Shown: positions 1-12,130, counted from the first letter of the stretch. The stretch: 64,000 nt of DNA from Burkholderiales bacterium (GCA_020355165.1 CP070661.1:2555578-2619577), one strand, 5' to 3'. Made by a program: numbers and translations. Notes: generated by a model from the letters alone, not told the origin.

Positions 1-377
1 CACAGCGCATCAGTGCCGCCGCGGCCTGGCTGAACGAGCGCGGATACAGCGACTCGGTGCTGGTCTCGCACAGCATGGGCAGCCGCATGGCCAACGCCTA
101 CTTCGACGGCACGGCGACACCCGCGTTCCGTCGCTGGGTCGTCCTTGGCCTGGGCAACGAGTACAGCCACCGGTTCGCCGCCAGCCGACCGGTGTCGGTG
201 CTCGACGTCCAGGGCGATGCCGACCTGCCGGCCGTGCTGCAACACGCCGAGGCACGCAGGCGGGTCGCCGAATCGACCGCCGGCGGGCGGCAGCTGACGA
301 TCCGCGGCGCCGATCACTTCTACGCCGGCCGGCACGCCGAGCTGGTCGCCGCGATCGCCTCGTTCGCGGCGCGCTGA
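1..377 (+). CDS. alpha/beta hydrolase, DUF3530-like (5' end outside window)
   Basis: The reading frame is open from the first bases of the window, so the N-terminus lies upstream; about 124 residues remain. A nucleophile elbow SHSMGS is followed by an Asp in DVQGDAD and a His in GADHFYAG near the C-terminus, which is the Ser-Asp-His order of alpha/beta hydrolases. The first position of the usual G-x-S-x-G elbow is Ser here. The length after the elbow and the GADHFY end resemble DUF3530-type hydrolases, but no substrate can be named. It converges on the sulfide dehydrogenase genes. Confidence 0.7.
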   Translation, partial: QRISAAAAWLNERGYSDSVLVSHSMGSRMANAYFDGTATPAFRRWVVLGLGNEYSHRFAASRPVSVLDVQGDADLPAVLQHAEARRRVAESTAGGRQLTIRGADHFYAGRHAELVAAIASFAAR

Positions 378-402
378 AAAAAAGGCGGCGCGTGGCGCCG
401 CC
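377..402 (-). terminator. Rho-independent terminator of fccAB
   Basis: A perfect 8-bp GC stem (384-391 with 395-402, loop GTG) is followed on the minus strand by a run of seven T. It sits about 25 bases past the fccB stop, so it should end the fccAB transcript. Confidence 0.75.
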
Positions 403-426
403 GTTCGTGTCGCCGCGCGACGCGCT

Positions 427-1713
427 TCAGGTGAGCATGTCCGACCACACGGTCTGCGCCCAGCCCCAGGCGTATCCGCCCTCGTTCTTCCACTGGGCCC
501 GGTCCTGACCGGACACGCCGCCGGCGCCGCTCACCGGAACGATCGTCTTCTTGCCCTCGTCCCAGTGATGAACGCTGGCGACGTGAATGGCGTTCGCGTC
601 GTCGACGAAGCTGTAGCAGGTGTTGGTCATCATCGGCGGGATCGGCGGGCGGCCACTCAGTAGCTCGACGATCGCCGCGGCGGCCGCCTTGCCGTGCTGG
701 TTGGCCATGTGCCCCGACTTCGGCATGCCCGGCGCCGACAGCGTCGAATCGCCAAGCACGTGCACGTTCGGCATCTTGACCGATTCCAGCGACGTCCAGT
801 TGACCTCGCACCAGCGGTCGTTGGCGGTGATCAGCCCCGTGTCGCGCGCCAGGTTGCCGGCCCGCTGCTGCGGGATGAAATTGAGCACGTCGCCCCTGAT
901 GCGGTCGCCGAGGTTGGAGACGAAGGTCCTGCCCCTGACGTCCACCTCGACGATCGCCATGTTCGGCTGATACTCGACGATGCCCGCGTAGTCCTCCTTC
1001 CACACTCGGGTGAACAGCGGCCCTTTCGAGGTGACGTTCGGATTGGCGTCGAGCACCAGCAGCTTGCTCTTCGGCTTGCGCGTCTTCAGGTGGTAGGCGA
1101 TCTGGCAGGTCCGCTCATAGGGACCCGGCGGGCAGCGGTACGGCGCCAGCGGAACGCTCAGCACGACGGTTCCCCCGTCAGGCATCGACTCGAGCTGCCG
1201 GCGCAGCAGCGTCGTCTGCGGCCCCGCCTTCCAGGCATGCGGAATGGTTTCCGCATCGGCCGCGTCCATGCCCTTGACGCGCTCGTACATGAACTCGATG
1301 CCGGGCGAGACGACCAGCCGGTCGTAGGTCAACGTCGTCCCGGAGGCTAGTCTGACCTGCCTCTTGGCGGCATCGATCGCCGTCACCGTGTCGTGCACGA
1401 CGTTGATGCCGCGCTTGCGCAGGCCCTCATAGCTGCTCGTCAGCTGCTCGATCGTGCGGTTGCCGCCCAGCACGAGGTTCGACATCGGGCAGGAAACGAA
1501 ACTGCGGCTCGGCTCGACCAGCGTCACTTCGATGGCGCCAGCCGACCACAGGTTCAGGTACTTGGCTGCGGTGGCGCCACCCCAGCCGCCACCGACCACC
1601 ACCACCTTGCCCTTGGCGCCGCCCATCGTTGCGCAGGCGCCCAGCGTGCCGACGGCCATCCCGGCGGTCGCCAGCTTCAGTACGTCGCGGCGGGAGAACA
1701 CATGCGTTGTCAT
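427..1713 (-). CDS. fccB: flavocytochrome c sulfide dehydrogenase, FAD subunit
   Basis: The 428-residue flavoprotein oxidises sulfide in the periplasm and passes electrons to its cytochrome partner. A twin-arginine signal (SRRDVLK, residues 7-13) precedes a dinucleotide-binding GGGWGG loop near 41-46. Cys75 in SCPMSN falls about 42 residues after a likely cleavage site near residue 33, which fits the covalent flavin Cys42 known from Allochromatium FccB. Later cysteines in PYRCPPG and NTCYSF fit the redox disulfide region of the family. The start has an AGGAG site. It lies 15 bp behind fccA, and a hairpin terminator follows. An exported Tat flavoprotein next to a c-type cytochrome makes FCSD more likely than a plain sulfide:quinone reductase. 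Confidence 0.88.
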   Translation of the reverse strand: MTTHVFSRRDVLKLATAGMAVGTLGACATMGGAKGKVVVVGGGWGGATAAKYLNLWSAGAIEVTLVEPSRSFVSCPMSNLVLGGNRTIEQLTSSYEGLRKRGINVVHDTVTAIDAAKRQVRLASGTTLTYDRLVVSPGIEFMYERVKGMDAADAETIPHAWKAGPQTTLLRRQLESMPDGGTVVLSVPLAPYRCPPGPYERTCQIAYHLKTRKPKSKLLVLDANPNVTSKGPLFTRVWKEDYAGIVEYQPNMAIVEVDVRGRTFVSNLGDRIRGDVLNFIPQQRAGNLARDTGLITANDRWCEVNWTSLESVKMPNVHVLGDSTLSAPGMPKSGHMANQHGKAAAAAIVELLSGRPPIPPMMTNTCYSFVDDANAIHVASVHHWDEGKKTIVPVSGAGGVSGQDRAQWKNEGGYAWGWAQTVWSDMLT

Positions 1714-1728
1714 GGCTGGTCTCCTGTC

Positions 1729-2055
1729 CTACTGGCCCATCGACTGGCGGGCGAACTGCTCGGCGATGGCGTCGATCTGCGCATCGCTGTAGCCCTTGGC
1801 GATCTGGTGCATCACCGTCGCCGCCCGCTTGCCGTCACGGAACTCGCGCATCCGCTGCGCGATCTGGTCCTTCTTCTGCCCGGCCAGGCTGGGCATGCCG
1901 CCGCGGGCGACGCCGCTGGTGCCGTGGCAGTTGGCGCAGTTGCCGGCGATATAGCGCGCGGCGTTGGCATCCCCGTGCCCCGCTGCCGACGCAGGGTTCA
2001 GGGCCACGGCGGCGAAGCCGACCGCGGCGCTGGCGATCAGGTGTTTGGATTTCAC
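1729..2055 (-). CDS. fccA: flavocytochrome c sulfide dehydrogenase, cytochrome c subunit
   Basis: A 108-residue exported monohaem cytochrome c. The start is a GTG chosen because AAGGAG lies seven bases upstream; the frame stays open further upstream but has no better site. A signal peptide covers about residues 1-25, and one haem motif CANCH is at 40-44, with GMPSLAGQ downstream as in class I cytochromes. Only one haem site is present, so this is the small monohaem form and not the dihaem FccA of purple sulfur bacteria. It is the first gene of the pair and should receive electrons from FccB. Confidence 0.85.
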   Translation of the reverse strand: MKSKHLIASAAVGFAAVALNPASAAGHGDANAARYIAGNCANCHGTSGVARGGMPSLAGQKKDQIAQRMREFRDGKRAATVMHQIAKGYSDAQIDAIAEQFARQSMGQ

Positions 2056-2092
2056 GCGACGTCTCCTTGATGTGTAGGTGGCCTTGGGAAGC

Positions 2093-2120
2093 AAAAAGCC
2101 CGCGGTCTGCGGCCGCGGGC
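2093..2120 (-). terminator. Rho-independent terminator of clpSA
   Basis: An 8-bp stem (2098-2105 with 2113-2120, seven-base loop) is followed on the minus strand by five T. It lies about 80 bases past the clpA stop and just ahead of fccA, separating the two operons. Confidence 0.7.
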
Positions 2121-2202
2121 CTAGTTTCCACCGATCCCCGGGGCGCTGTCCACACCCCGGCATGGTCGTCAACGGATGCGCGGTCGATCGCGCACTTGCG
2201 CT

Positions 2203-4514
<2,312 letters not shown>

Positions 4515-4518
<4 letters not shown>

Positions 4519-4823
4519 GCTTCCTCCATCACGCACTGCAGCGGGTGCTGGTGCTGCCGTGAATAGCTGCAAACCTGCTCGACCTTCGACGCAGCCACGT
4601 CGCGCGGGTAGACGCCACAGACGCCGCGACCTTCATGGTGCACCTTGAGCATGATCTGGGTCGCCTGCTCCCTGCCCTTGCCGAAGAACTTCTGCAGCAC
4701 GCCCACCACGAACTCCATCGGCGTGAAATCGTCATTGAGCAGAACGACCTGGAACATCGGCGGCGGCTTGACCCGGGAAGCCTGCTTCTCGGTGACCGCG
4801 CCTTCGTCGAACCGCTCGCTCAT
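4515..4823 (-). CDS. clpS: ATP-dependent Clp protease adaptor ClpS
   Basis: The 102-residue adaptor delivers N-degron substrates to ClpA. The core runs from [19 protein letters not shown], with the [10 protein letters not shown] stretch of the N-end-rule pocket, to the [13 protein letters not shown] segment; both are diagnostic. The length is normal. It is the first gene of clpSA and overlaps clpA by four bases. The upstream region contains TAGAAT only about ten bases before the ATG, so the real promoter is probably further upstream in the divergent clpS-cspA gap. Confidence 0.95.
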
Positions 4824-5265
4824 ATCCGCATTCTAGATAGCGCCCCGTCTGAACCACCGCAATCATCGGCGCTTCAATCATAAGTGAACTGCGGCGCACG
4901 GCTACCGCGGCAATGGCCGAGTCTCGGCCTCCCGCATTCGGCTGCCGCCGCCATTGCTTGATAGCGCCACGCCGCGGCGACCGCAGCGGCCGCCCGCCGA
5001 ACGGCTGCCGCCAGCCCCGGAACAGGCGGGCCGCCGCCGGGAGTGACCGCTGCCTTCCGGCGCCGACGGCCCTTGACGCGCAGCGGTCTTGTTGGAATAT
5101 TCCGGCATTCGCCCGGGCACCGGGGACCGGCAGGACGGGGCGGAGGGCGGCGCCAGCGCAGCAGCTGGGGTGGCGCCGCGGGGAGAGGAGTCGAACCGGC
5201 ACTGCCAGATCACCGGCGGTCAGGACGGGGCGCCTCAGAGTGACGCTGCACGGAAGGAAACAAAA
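4824..5265. other. divergent clpS-cspA intergenic region
   Basis: This 442-bp gap separates clpS (minus) from cspA (plus). It holds the cspA promoter at 5073-5101 and a leader of roughly 158 bases. A 12-base word CAGGACGGGGCG occurs twice in the leader (5131 and 5221). The open frames crossing the gap show no recognisable protein. I see no RNA gene. Confidence 0.5.
5073..5101 (+). promoter_or_regulatory. sigma-70-type promoter of cspA
   Basis: TTGACG (5073-5078), a 17-base spacer and AATATT (5096-5101) give 5/6 and 4/6 matches to the consensus. Transcription from about 5108 would give a leader near 158 bases, and long leaders are usual for cold-shock mRNAs. Confidence 0.6.
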
Positions 5266-5475
5266 ATGGCTACAGGCACTGTCAAGTGGTTCAACGACGC
5301 CAAGGGGTACGGCTTCATCACGCCGGATGACGGAGGCGAGGATCTGTTCGCCCACTTTTCGGCGATCCAGATGAATGGCTTCAAGACGCTGAAGGAGGGC
5401 CAGAAGGTGGCCTTCGAGGTGGTCACCGGCCCGAAGGGCAAGCAGGCGTCGAACATCGTGCAGAGCGGCAGCTGA
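5266..5475 (+). CDS. cspA: cold-shock protein, CspA family
   Basis: A 69-residue single cold-shock domain that binds RNA and single-stranded DNA. The start [10 protein letters not shown] is typical of the family. RNP1 appears as KGYGFI (13-18) and RNP2 as DLFAHF (26-31). The start has a GGAAGGAAA ribosome site. It is monocistronic, with its own promoter and a strong terminator. Its exact role (cold-induced or constitutive) cannot be told from the sequence. Confidence 0.93.
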   Translation: MATGTVKWFNDAKGYGFITPDDGGEDLFAHFSAIQMNGFKTLKEGQKVAFEVVTGPKGKQASNIVQSGS

Positions 5476-5495
5476 CAGGCTGCGCCGAGCCCCAC

Positions 5496-5523
5496 AAAAA
5501 ACCCCGCAATCGCGGGGTTTTTT
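5496..5523. terminator. bidirectional Rho-independent terminator between cspA and icd
   Basis: CCCCGC (5502-5507), loop AATC and GCGGGG (5512-5517) form the stem. Six A precede it and six T follow it, so it works on both strands for the converging cspA and icd genes. Confidence 0.9.
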
Positions 5524-5551
5524 GTCGGCCTGCCGTCAAGCGCGGCGAGCG

Positions 5552-6799
5552 TCACATTTGGCCGATCATTGCGTCGCCGAACCCCGAGCAGGAAACCTGG
5601 GTGGCGCCGGCCATCAGCCGCGCGAAGTCATAGGTCACGGTCTTGGCCAGGATCGCCTTCTGCATCGAGCTGATGACCAGATCGGCCGCCTCGGTCCAGC
5701 CCATGTGCCGCAGCATCATCTCGGCCGACAGGATCTCCGAGCCGGGATTCACGTAGTCCTTGCCGGCGTACTTCGGCGCCGTGCCGTGGGTCGCCTCGAA
5801 CATCGCCACCGAGTCCGACAGGTTGGCGCCAGGGGCGATGCCGATCCCACCGACCTGCGCCGCCAGCGCGTCGGAGATGTAGTCGCCGTTCAGGTTCATG
5901 GTGGCGATGACGTCGTACTCGGCCGGCCGCAGCAGGATCTGCTGCAGGAAAGCGTCGGCGATCACGTCCTTGACGACGATGTCGCCGTGCGCGGCCTTGA
6001 TCTTCATCCACGGGCCGCCGTCGAGCAGTTCGGCGCCGAACTCCTTCTGCGCCAGGTCGTAGCCCCACTTGGCGAAAGCACCCTCGGTGAACTTCATGAT
6101 GTTGCCCTTGTGCACGAAGGTCACGCTCCTGCGCCTGTTGTCGATCGCGTACTGGATCGCCTTGCGGACCAGCCGCTCGGTGCCCTCGCGGGAGATCGGC
6201 TTGATGCCGATGCCGGAGGTTGCCGGGAAGCGGATCTTCTTCACCCCCATCTCCTCCTGCAGGAACTTGATGACCTTCCTGGCCTTGTCGCTCTCGGCCT
6301 CGTACTCGATGCCGGCATAGATGTCCTCCGAGTTCTCGCGGAAGATCACCATGTCGGTCTTCTCCGGCTCGCGTACCGGGCTTGGCACGCCCTTGAAGTA
6401 ACGCACCGGCCGCAGGCACACGTACAGGTCGAGCTCCTGCCTCAGGGCGACGTTGATCGACCGGATGCCGCCGCCGACCGGGGTCGTCAGCGGCCCCTTG
6501 ATCGACACCACGTACTCGCGCAGCGCCGCCAGCGTCTCGTCGGGCAGCCAGACGTCGGGGCCGTAGACGCGGGTCGACTTCTCGCCGGCGAACAGTTCCA
6601 TCCAGACGATCTTGCGCCGCCCGCCGTAGGCCTTCGCCACGGCTGCATCGACCACCTTGATCATCACCGGCGTGATGTCGATGCCGGTGCCGTCGCCTTC
6701 GATGTAGGGCACGATCGGCTGGTCGGGCACGTTCAGCGAGAAGTCCTTGTTGACGGTGATCTTCTGCCCTGCGCTGGGCACCTTGATGTGCTGGTACAT
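5552..6799 (-). CDS. icd: isocitrate dehydrogenase, NADP-dependent
   Basis: A 415-residue TCA-cycle enzyme that converts isocitrate to 2-oxoglutarate. The substrate Ser loop [13 protein letters not shown] is present; in E. coli this Ser is the AceK phosphorylation site. [10 protein letters not shown] carries the Lys-Tyr pair that selects NADP over NAD. The ATG at 6799 was chosen because the E. coli-like N-terminus begins there and a GGAGA site precedes it; the frame runs 44 codons further upstream without family similarity. It is monocistronic and converges on cspA through a shared terminator. Confidence 0.94.
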   Translation of the reverse strand: MYQHIKVPSAGQKITVNKDFSLNVPDQPIVPYIEGDGTGIDITPVMIKVVDAAVAKAYGGRRKIVWMELFAGEKSTRVYGPDVWLPDETLAALREYVVSIKGPLTTPVGGGIRSINVALRQELDLYVCLRPVRYFKGVPSPVREPEKTDMVIFRENSEDIYAGIEYEAESDKARKVIKFLQEEMGVKKIRFPATSGIGIKPISREGTERLVRKAIQYAIDNRRRSVTFVHKGNIMKFTEGAFAKWGYDLAQKEFGAELLDGGPWMKIKAAHGDIVVKDVIADAFLQQILLRPAEYDVIATMNLNGDYISDALAAQVGGIGIAPGANLSDSVAMFEATHGTAPKYAGKDYVNPGSEILSAEMMLRHMGWTEAADLVISSMQKAILAKTVTYDFARLMAGATQVSCSGFGDAMIGQM

Positions 6800-6966
6800 G
6801 ACGTCTCCGCGTTGTTGAATCGCCGCCCCTGCGCTGCCGGCGGCGCCGCTGCCGCTGCCGCTCGCCACTGGCGCAACGACGCGGCAGTTTACTCGCCCGT
6901 CACCTTCGAGCCTGCCTCGCGCAGTCGGCAAAGTGGTAAAAAGGCGCCCCGACCCGATCGCCTGCC

Positions 6967-7440
6967 ATGTTGATCCGCATGCCGACGCGCCTGCTCTCGA
7001 CCCTGCTGGTCCTGCTCGCGACGGCGGCCGTCGCGGCCGCGACCAACGTCGCGGCGCAGACAGCGACGCTGCCGACGGTGCAGCTGACGGCCGGCATCCA
7101 CCTGATCACCGCCGAGGTCGCTGCTCGCGACCCCGACCGCGTCCGTGGCCTGATGTTCCGCCAGGGGCTGCCCGCCAACCACGGCATGCTGTTCGTGTTC
7201 GACCGCAAGGCCGTGCACTGCATGTGGATGCGCAACACGCTGATCCCGCTGTCGGTGGCCTTCGTCGAGGACGACGGAACGATCGTCAACATCGAAGAAA
7301 TGCAGCCGAGGGACGAACGCAGCCGCCACTGCGCCAGGCAGCCGGTCCGCTACGCCCTGGAAATGGCGCAGGGATGGTTCGCCAGCCGGGGCATCGGCCC
7401 GGGCTCGAAGCTCGGCCGGCTGCCGCCCGGCCCGCGCTAG
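6967..7440 (+). CDS. DUF192 family exported protein
   Basis: A 157-residue protein with a signal peptide over about residues 1-31 (basic start, then an Ala/Leu/Val core). The DUF192 core follows: [19 protein letters not shown], then [17 protein letters not shown], then NIEEMQP and [10 protein letters not shown]. These blocks are diagnostic of the family, whose function is not established. No ribosome site is obvious, and an alternative ATG at 6979 is possible. It converges on sodB with a GC hairpin between them. Confidence 0.85.
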   Translation: MLIRMPTRLLSTLLVLLATAAVAAATNVAAQTATLPTVQLTAGIHLITAEVAARDPDRVRGLMFRQGLPANHGMLFVFDRKAVHCMWMRNTLIPLSVAFVEDDGTIVNIEEMQPRDERSRHCARQPVRYALEMAQGWFASRGIGPGSKLGRLPPGPR

Positions 7441-7447
7441 GAGCGGA

Positions 7448-7473
7448 CGGAGCCGGCGTCGCCGCCGGCTCCG
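7448..7473. terminator. GC hairpin between DUF192 gene and sodB
   Basis: A perfect 11-bp inverted repeat (7448-7458 with 7463-7473, loop TCGC) sits between the converging stops. There is no T-run on either side, so termination here is only likely. Confidence 0.45.
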
Positions 7474-7494
7474 GGCATCGAGAAGACCGACGGC

Positions 7495-8076
<582 letters not shown>

Positions 8077-8141
8077 CAGCGATCCTCCTTTGGCTTCCGA
8101 GGTACGGATTCTAGCGAGACCCGCCCGCGCGGCCGCGCGCA

Positions 8142-9524
8142 TCAAGGTGCGTCGCGCGAGGGCAGTCCCTGTTCGTCGTGCGCGTCGGCCCGCTCGACGC
8201 GCGCGGTGGCGCCGCCGCGCGCAAACCGCAGACGCAGCAGGTCGCCGGCAGCCAGCCGCGCCGCGTCGGTGACGACGTGCTCGCCGGCATCGGTGACCAG
8301 CGCGTAGCCGCGTGCCAGCACCGCATGCGGGTCGAGCGCCTGTAGGCGCGCGGCGACGGTCTGCAGCCGCCGCTGGCGATCGCCGAGAAGATGGCGTGCG
8401 GCAGCGGCAAGCAGGGTGTCGCGCCGCTGCAGCAGATGCGCCCGCGAGGCGAGGTCGGGCGCCGAACGATGCAGACGCAGGCGCAGGTCGTCACCGCGCC
8501 GCAGGGCGACGGCGACCCGTCCGGCCAGCGCGTGCCGCGCGCGCAGGCTCAGCGCCTCGACCCTCGCGGTCGACGCCTGCAGCGGCGCGCGCGGCGTGGC
8601 CAGCGATCGCTGGCTGTAGTCGAGCCGCTGCTGCGCCTGCTGCAGGCGTGCGCGAACGACGCGGCGCAGCCGCGCCAGCCGCTCGCCCACCGCGTCGAGC
8701 AGCGCCTGCCGATCCGGTGCGGCCATCTCGGCGGCGGCGGTCGGCGTCGGGGCGCGCAGGTCGGCGGCGAAGTCGGCGATCGTGACATCCGATTCGTGGC
8801 CGACGCCGACGATCACCGGCACCGCGCAGGCGCGGATGGCCCGCGCCACCACCTCCTCGTTGAACGCCCACAGGTCCTCGAGCGAGCCGCCGCCGCGCAC
8901 CAGCAGCACGAGGTCGACCTCGCGCCGGACCGACACCGCCGCCAGCATGCCGGCGATGCGGCTGCCGGCGCCGTCGCCTTGAACCGGCACCGGATAGACG
9001 ATCGGCGAAACCTGCGGCGAACGCCGCGCCAGCGTGGTCAGGACGTCGCGCAGAGCCGCCGCCTGCAACGAGGTCACCACGCCGATCGAGCGAGGAAACG
9101 CCGGCAGCGGACGCTTGCCGTCGAACAGGCCCTCTGCCTGCAGCCTGCTCTTCAGTTGCAGGAAGCGCTCGTAAAGCCGGCCGAGCCCCGAGCGCTGCAC
9201 CGCCTCGACGGTGAGCTGGTAATCGCCGCGCGGCTCGTACAAGCTGACCTGCGCCAGGACCTCGACCTCATCGCCGTCGCTCGGCACGAAGTCGGCCAGC
9301 TGGTTGCGGCCGCGGAACATCGCGCAACGGACCTGCGCCCGCTCGTCCTTCAGCGTGAAGTACCAGTGGCCGCTGGCGGCTCGGGTGAAATTGGCGATCT
9401 CGCCGCGGACCCGCACCAGCCGGAAACTGCGCGCGAGCAGTCCAGCAACGGCGCGGTTCAGCGCGGCAACCGTGACGCATTCCCGCGCCAGTGCTAGATC
9501 TTCGTCGGTGGAGCCAGATTCCAT
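8142..9524 (-). CDS. xseA: exodeoxyribonuclease VII large subunit
   Basis: A 460-residue nuclease subunit that degrades single-stranded DNA together with XseB. An N-terminal OB-fold ([20 protein letters not shown]) is followed by the catalytic core with ARRSP and [18 protein letters not shown], then [16 protein letters not shown], all conserved. A long helical Arg/Leu/Gln-rich C-terminal region follows. The ATG at 9524 gives the usual family length; its ribosome site is weak, and the frame stays open 27 codons upstream. XseB is not in the window. Confidence 0.92.
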   Translation of the reverse strand: MESGSTDEDLALARECVTVAALNRAVAGLLARSFRLVRVRGEIANFTRAASGHWYFTLKDERAQVRCAMFRGRNQLADFVPSDGDEVEVLAQVSLYEPRGDYQLTVEAVQRSGLGRLYERFLQLKSRLQAEGLFDGKRPLPAFPRSIGVVTSLQAAALRDVLTTLARRSPQVSPIVYPVPVQGDGAGSRIAGMLAAVSVRREVDLVLLVRGGGSLEDLWAFNEEVVARAIRACAVPVIVGVGHESDVTIADFAADLRAPTPTAAAEMAAPDRQALLDAVGERLARLRRVVRARLQQAQQRLDYSQRSLATPRAPLQASTARVEALSLRARHALAGRVAVALRRGDDLRLRLHRSAPDLASRAHLLQRRDTLLAAAARHLLGDRQRRLQTVAARLQALDPHAVLARGYALVTDAGEHVVTDAARLAAGDLLRLRFARGGATARVERADAHDEQGLPSRDAP

Positions 9525-9604
9525 GCGGGTTTGCGGGCCATATCTGTCCACATCGGCGCGCCACGCCTTGCATTGGCCGTTGCGCGCCGGCGCAGCGATC
9601 GGCA

Positions 9605-9730
9605 CGAAGGGCCAAGTTGTTGATTTTTATATATCTTTCTAGGTGCCTACAAAAAAGGCAAGATGGCAAAGCCTAATGAGGACGCGGGTCTTACGCCGAC
9701 CGCCAAGGGTTGTTCACAATCTTTTCCACA
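9605..9730. promoter_or_regulatory. AT-rich divergent xseA-exbB control region
   Basis: A markedly AT-rich patch (about 9615-9660, with TTTATATATC and a run of A) stands out against the GC-rich surroundings between divergent xseA and exbB and probably holds promoters for both. Downstream, TTGTTCACA (9710-9718) and TTTTCCACA (9722-9730) resemble DnaA boxes; the second fits TTWTNCACA exactly. The exact start sites are unclear. Confidence 0.4.
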
Positions 9731-9813
9731 GACGATGTGTACAGGCCGGGCCCGGCGGGCAAGCCACTACACTGCCGCCTGTCCGAGACCCTCGCCTCCA
9801 GTTCCGACGTCAC

Positions 9814-10431
9814 GTGTTCGCGATCGTACAAGCCATCGGCTGGCCGATCTGGCCGCTGATCATCGCCTCCATCGTCGCCCTGGCGCTGATCATCGAGCGC
9901 GGCGTCGCCCTGCGGCGCGACAGGATCCTGCCCGCGGCCCTGCTGAAGGACGTGCTGGCACTGCATTCCCGCCGGCAGATCACGCCGGAGGTGGTCGTCA
10001 GGCTGGAGGCGAACTCGCCGCTGGGACGAGTGCTCGCCGCGGGCCTGCGCAACGTGCGCGCGCCGCGGGCGATTGCCGGCGCGGCGGTGGCGAACGCCGG
10101 CGGCCACGTGGCGCACGACCTGTCGCGCTACCTGTCGCTGCTGGGCTCGATCGGCTCGATCGCCCCCTTGCTTGGCCTGCTCGGCACCGTGATCGGCATG
10201 ATCGAGATCTTCGCCTCCCAGCAGGCCGGCTCGAACCCGCAGCAATTGGCGCACGGCATCTCGATCGCGCTTTACTGCACCGCCTTCGGCATCATCGTCG
10301 CCGTGCCGGCGGTGATGTTCTACCGCCACTACAAGTCGCGCATCGAGGAATACCTGGTGGCGATGGAGGACCAGGCGCAGCAGCTGCTCGAAGTGCTGTT
10401 CGCCGACCGCTACGACGCCGCACCGAAATGA
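9814..10431 (+). CDS. exbB: MotA/TolQ/ExbB proton channel family protein
   Basis: A 205-residue inner-membrane protein. The first membrane helix is at about residues 8-25 (GWPIWPLIIASIVALALII), and the ExbB/TolQ core has two more helices: LLGSIGSIAPLLGLLGTVIGMI, which carries the family signature, and ALYCTAFGIIVAVPAVMFY. It uses the proton motive force with ExbD to energise outer-membrane transport through TonB. The GTG at 9814 was chosen from the family start; the frame extends upstream without similarity. It overlaps exbD by four bases. It could equally serve a TolQ-like role, but the neighbours fit ExbB. Confidence 0.85.
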   Translation: MFAIVQAIGWPIWPLIIASIVALALIIERGVALRRDRILPAALLKDVLALHSRRQITPEVVVRLEANSPLGRVLAAGLRNVRAPRAIAGAAVANAGGHVAHDLSRYLSLLGSIGSIAPLLGLLGTVIGMIEIFASQQAGSNPQQLAHGISIALYCTAFGIIVAVPAVMFYRHYKSRIEEYLVAMEDQAQQLLEVLFADRYDAAPK

Positions 10432-10853
10432 GATTCCGTCGCCCGCTCGACGAGGAACCGGAGCTGAACCTGGTTCCCCTGATCGACGTGATGCTGATCG
10501 TGCTGATCTTCCTCGCGGTCACCACCACCTATTCGCGCTACAGCGAGCTGCGGCTGCAGTTGCCCGGTGCGCAGGCCAGCCCGGTCGACACACGGGTCAA
10601 CGAGATCGTGGTCGGCGTCAGCGCCGATGGCCGCTTCGCTTTCGACCAGACCGTGCTGGCGGATACCGAGCCCGAGGCGGTGGCGCAGGTCCTGACGCGG
10701 GCGTCGCAGGGCCTAGCCGAGCCGATGGTGGTCATCCACGCCGATGCACAGGCGCCGCACCAGGCGGTCGTCAACGTGATGGAAGCGGCCCGCCGGGCCA
10801 ATCTCTCGCGGATCAGCTTCATCACCGAGCGAACGACCCCGGCCGCCAGGTGA
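10428..10853 (+). CDS. exbD: biopolymer transport protein ExbD/TolR family
   Basis: A 141-residue protein with one membrane helix (LVPLIDVMLIVLIFLAVTT). It includes the Asp of the family signature NLVPLIDVML, through which protons pass. A periplasmic domain follows, ending in HADAQAPHQAVVNVMEAARRANLSRISF. The start ATG overlaps the exbB stop as ATGA. No tonB gene is visible in the window. The next gene, lpxK, begins 16 bp downstream, so the cluster probably continues as one transcript. Confidence 0.88.
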   Translation: MRFRRPLDEEPELNLVPLIDVMLIVLIFLAVTTTYSRYSELRLQLPGAQASPVDTRVNEIVVGVSADGRFAFDQTVLADTEPEAVAQVLTRASQGLAEPMVVIHADAQAPHQAVVNVMEAARRANLSRISFITERTTPAAR

Positions 10854-10869
10854 GGCATTGCCGGCGGCG

Positions 10870-11949
10870 ATGAGCACGCGAGCACGCCTCGAGTCCGCGC
10901 TGACCCGGGCCTGGACCAGCCGCGGCCCATTGGCCTGTGCCCTGCTGCCCCTGTCGTGGCTGTACGCCGCCGGCCATGCCGTCCATGGCGCCCTGTACCG
11001 CAGCGGCCTGCTCAAGTCGTGGCGACTTGGCCTGCCGGTCGTCGTCGTCGGCAACCTGTACGCCGGCGGAACCGGCAAGACCCCGCTGGTGATCGAACTG
11101 GTGCGTGAACTGAAGGCACGCGGCTGGCGACCGGGCGTGATCTCGCGCGGCTATGGCCGCCGCGGCAGCGAGGTCCTGCCGGTCGAAGCCGGCGCCACCG
11201 CCGGCGAAGTCGGCGACGAGCCGCTGCTGATCGCGCAGGTCGCCGCCGTCCCGGTCGTGGTCGGCGCCGACCGGGTCGCCGCCGCGCGCGTGCTGCACTC
11301 GCTGCATCCGAAGTGCGACGTGATCGTCTGCGACGACGGCCTGCAGCATCCGCGCCTGGGGCGCGATGTCGAGATCGCGGTGCTGCACTTCCGCGGCGTC
11401 GGCAACGGCTGGCTGCTGCCCGCGGGGCCGCTGCGCGACCACCTGGATCGGCTCAAGCGCGTCGATGCGGTGGTGCTCAACGGCGAGGTGCCGCCCCTGC
11501 GCATCCACGGCCAGGTGTTCGCCATGGGCACCGAGCTGGGCGAGGTCTACTCGGTCGCCAACCCGACGCGGCGTGCGCCGCTGTCCGCGCTGGTCGAGGA
11601 GCAGCGAAGCAAGGGCACGCGCGTCGTGGCTGCGGCCGGCATCGCCGCGCCGGCGAGGTTCTTCGCCATGCTGCGCGCCGCCGGACTGACGATCGAGGAG
11701 ATACCGCTGCCGGATCACCATGACTACGCCGACAATCCGTTTCACGGCCGCGAATACGAGGTGTCGCTGGTCACCGAGAAGGACGCCGTAAAATGCCGCG
11801 CCAGCGCCGCCTTGAAGACCGACGGCCGCCTGTGCGCGGTCACCCTGCGCACCCGCATCGAGCCGGCGCTGGTGGACCTGATCGAAGCCAAGATCGAACA
11901 CAAGCCGCAAACCGACGAGCGCGCCGCCGATGGACCATCGCCTGCTTGA
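10870..11949 (+). CDS. lpxK: tetraacyldisaccharide 4'-kinase
   Basis: A 359-residue inner-membrane kinase that phosphorylates the lipid A precursor at the 4' position. A hydrophobic N-terminal segment with [20 protein letters not shown] is followed by the P-loop [14 protein letters not shown] and SRGYGRRGS, then DDGLQHPRL; these are standard LpxK motifs. The ATG at 10870 is preferred over TTG at 10858, though neither has an ideal ribosome site. It overlaps the next gene by 20 bases. Confidence 0.92.
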   Translation: MSTRARLESALTRAWTSRGPLACALLPLSWLYAAGHAVHGALYRSGLLKSWRLGLPVVVVGNLYAGGTGKTPLVIELVRELKARGWRPGVISRGYGRRGSEVLPVEAGATAGEVGDEPLLIAQVAAVPVVVGADRVAAARVLHSLHPKCDVIVCDDGLQHPRLGRDVEIAVLHFRGVGNGWLLPAGPLRDHLDRLKRVDAVVLNGEVPPLRIHGQVFAMGTELGEVYSVANPTRRAPLSALVEEQRSKGTRVVAAAGIAAPARFFAMLRAAGLTIEEIPLPDHHDYADNPFHGREYEVSLVTEKDAVKCRASAALKTDGRLCAVTLRTRIEPALVDLIEAKIEHKPQTDERAADGPSPA

Positions 11950-12121
11950 GATCCTGGTCTGCCCGGTCACCAAGGGCCGGCTGGAGTACGACCGCGAGCG
12001 CCAGGAACTGATCTCGCGCGCGGCCGGACTCGCCTACCCGATCCGCGACGGCATCGCCGTGCTGCTTGAGAGCGAGGCGCGCCGGCTCGACGAACCGCCC
12101 GCCGCCGCCGGCAACGGCTGA
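11930..12121 (+). CDS. Trm112 family protein
   Basis: A 63-residue protein of the Trm112/YcaR family. The [19 protein letters not shown] start and the [22 protein letters not shown] end are the family core. Only one Cys remains of the zinc pairs in eukaryotic Trm112, which is usual for bacterial members. It sits between lpxK and kdsB as in many proteobacteria. Its role in lipopolysaccharide synthesis is suggested only by position. It overlaps lpxK by 20 bases. Confidence 0.88.
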   Translation: MDHRLLEILVCPVTKGRLEYDRERQELISRAAGLAYPIRDGIAVLLESEARRLDEPPAAAGNG

Positions 12122-12130
12122 TCCCCTCGC

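Noticed and set aside
5131..5232. A 12-base word repeated twice in the cspA leader as a regulatory repeat
   Set aside because: Two copies of a GC-rich 12-mer about 90 bases apart are too weak alone to call a site.
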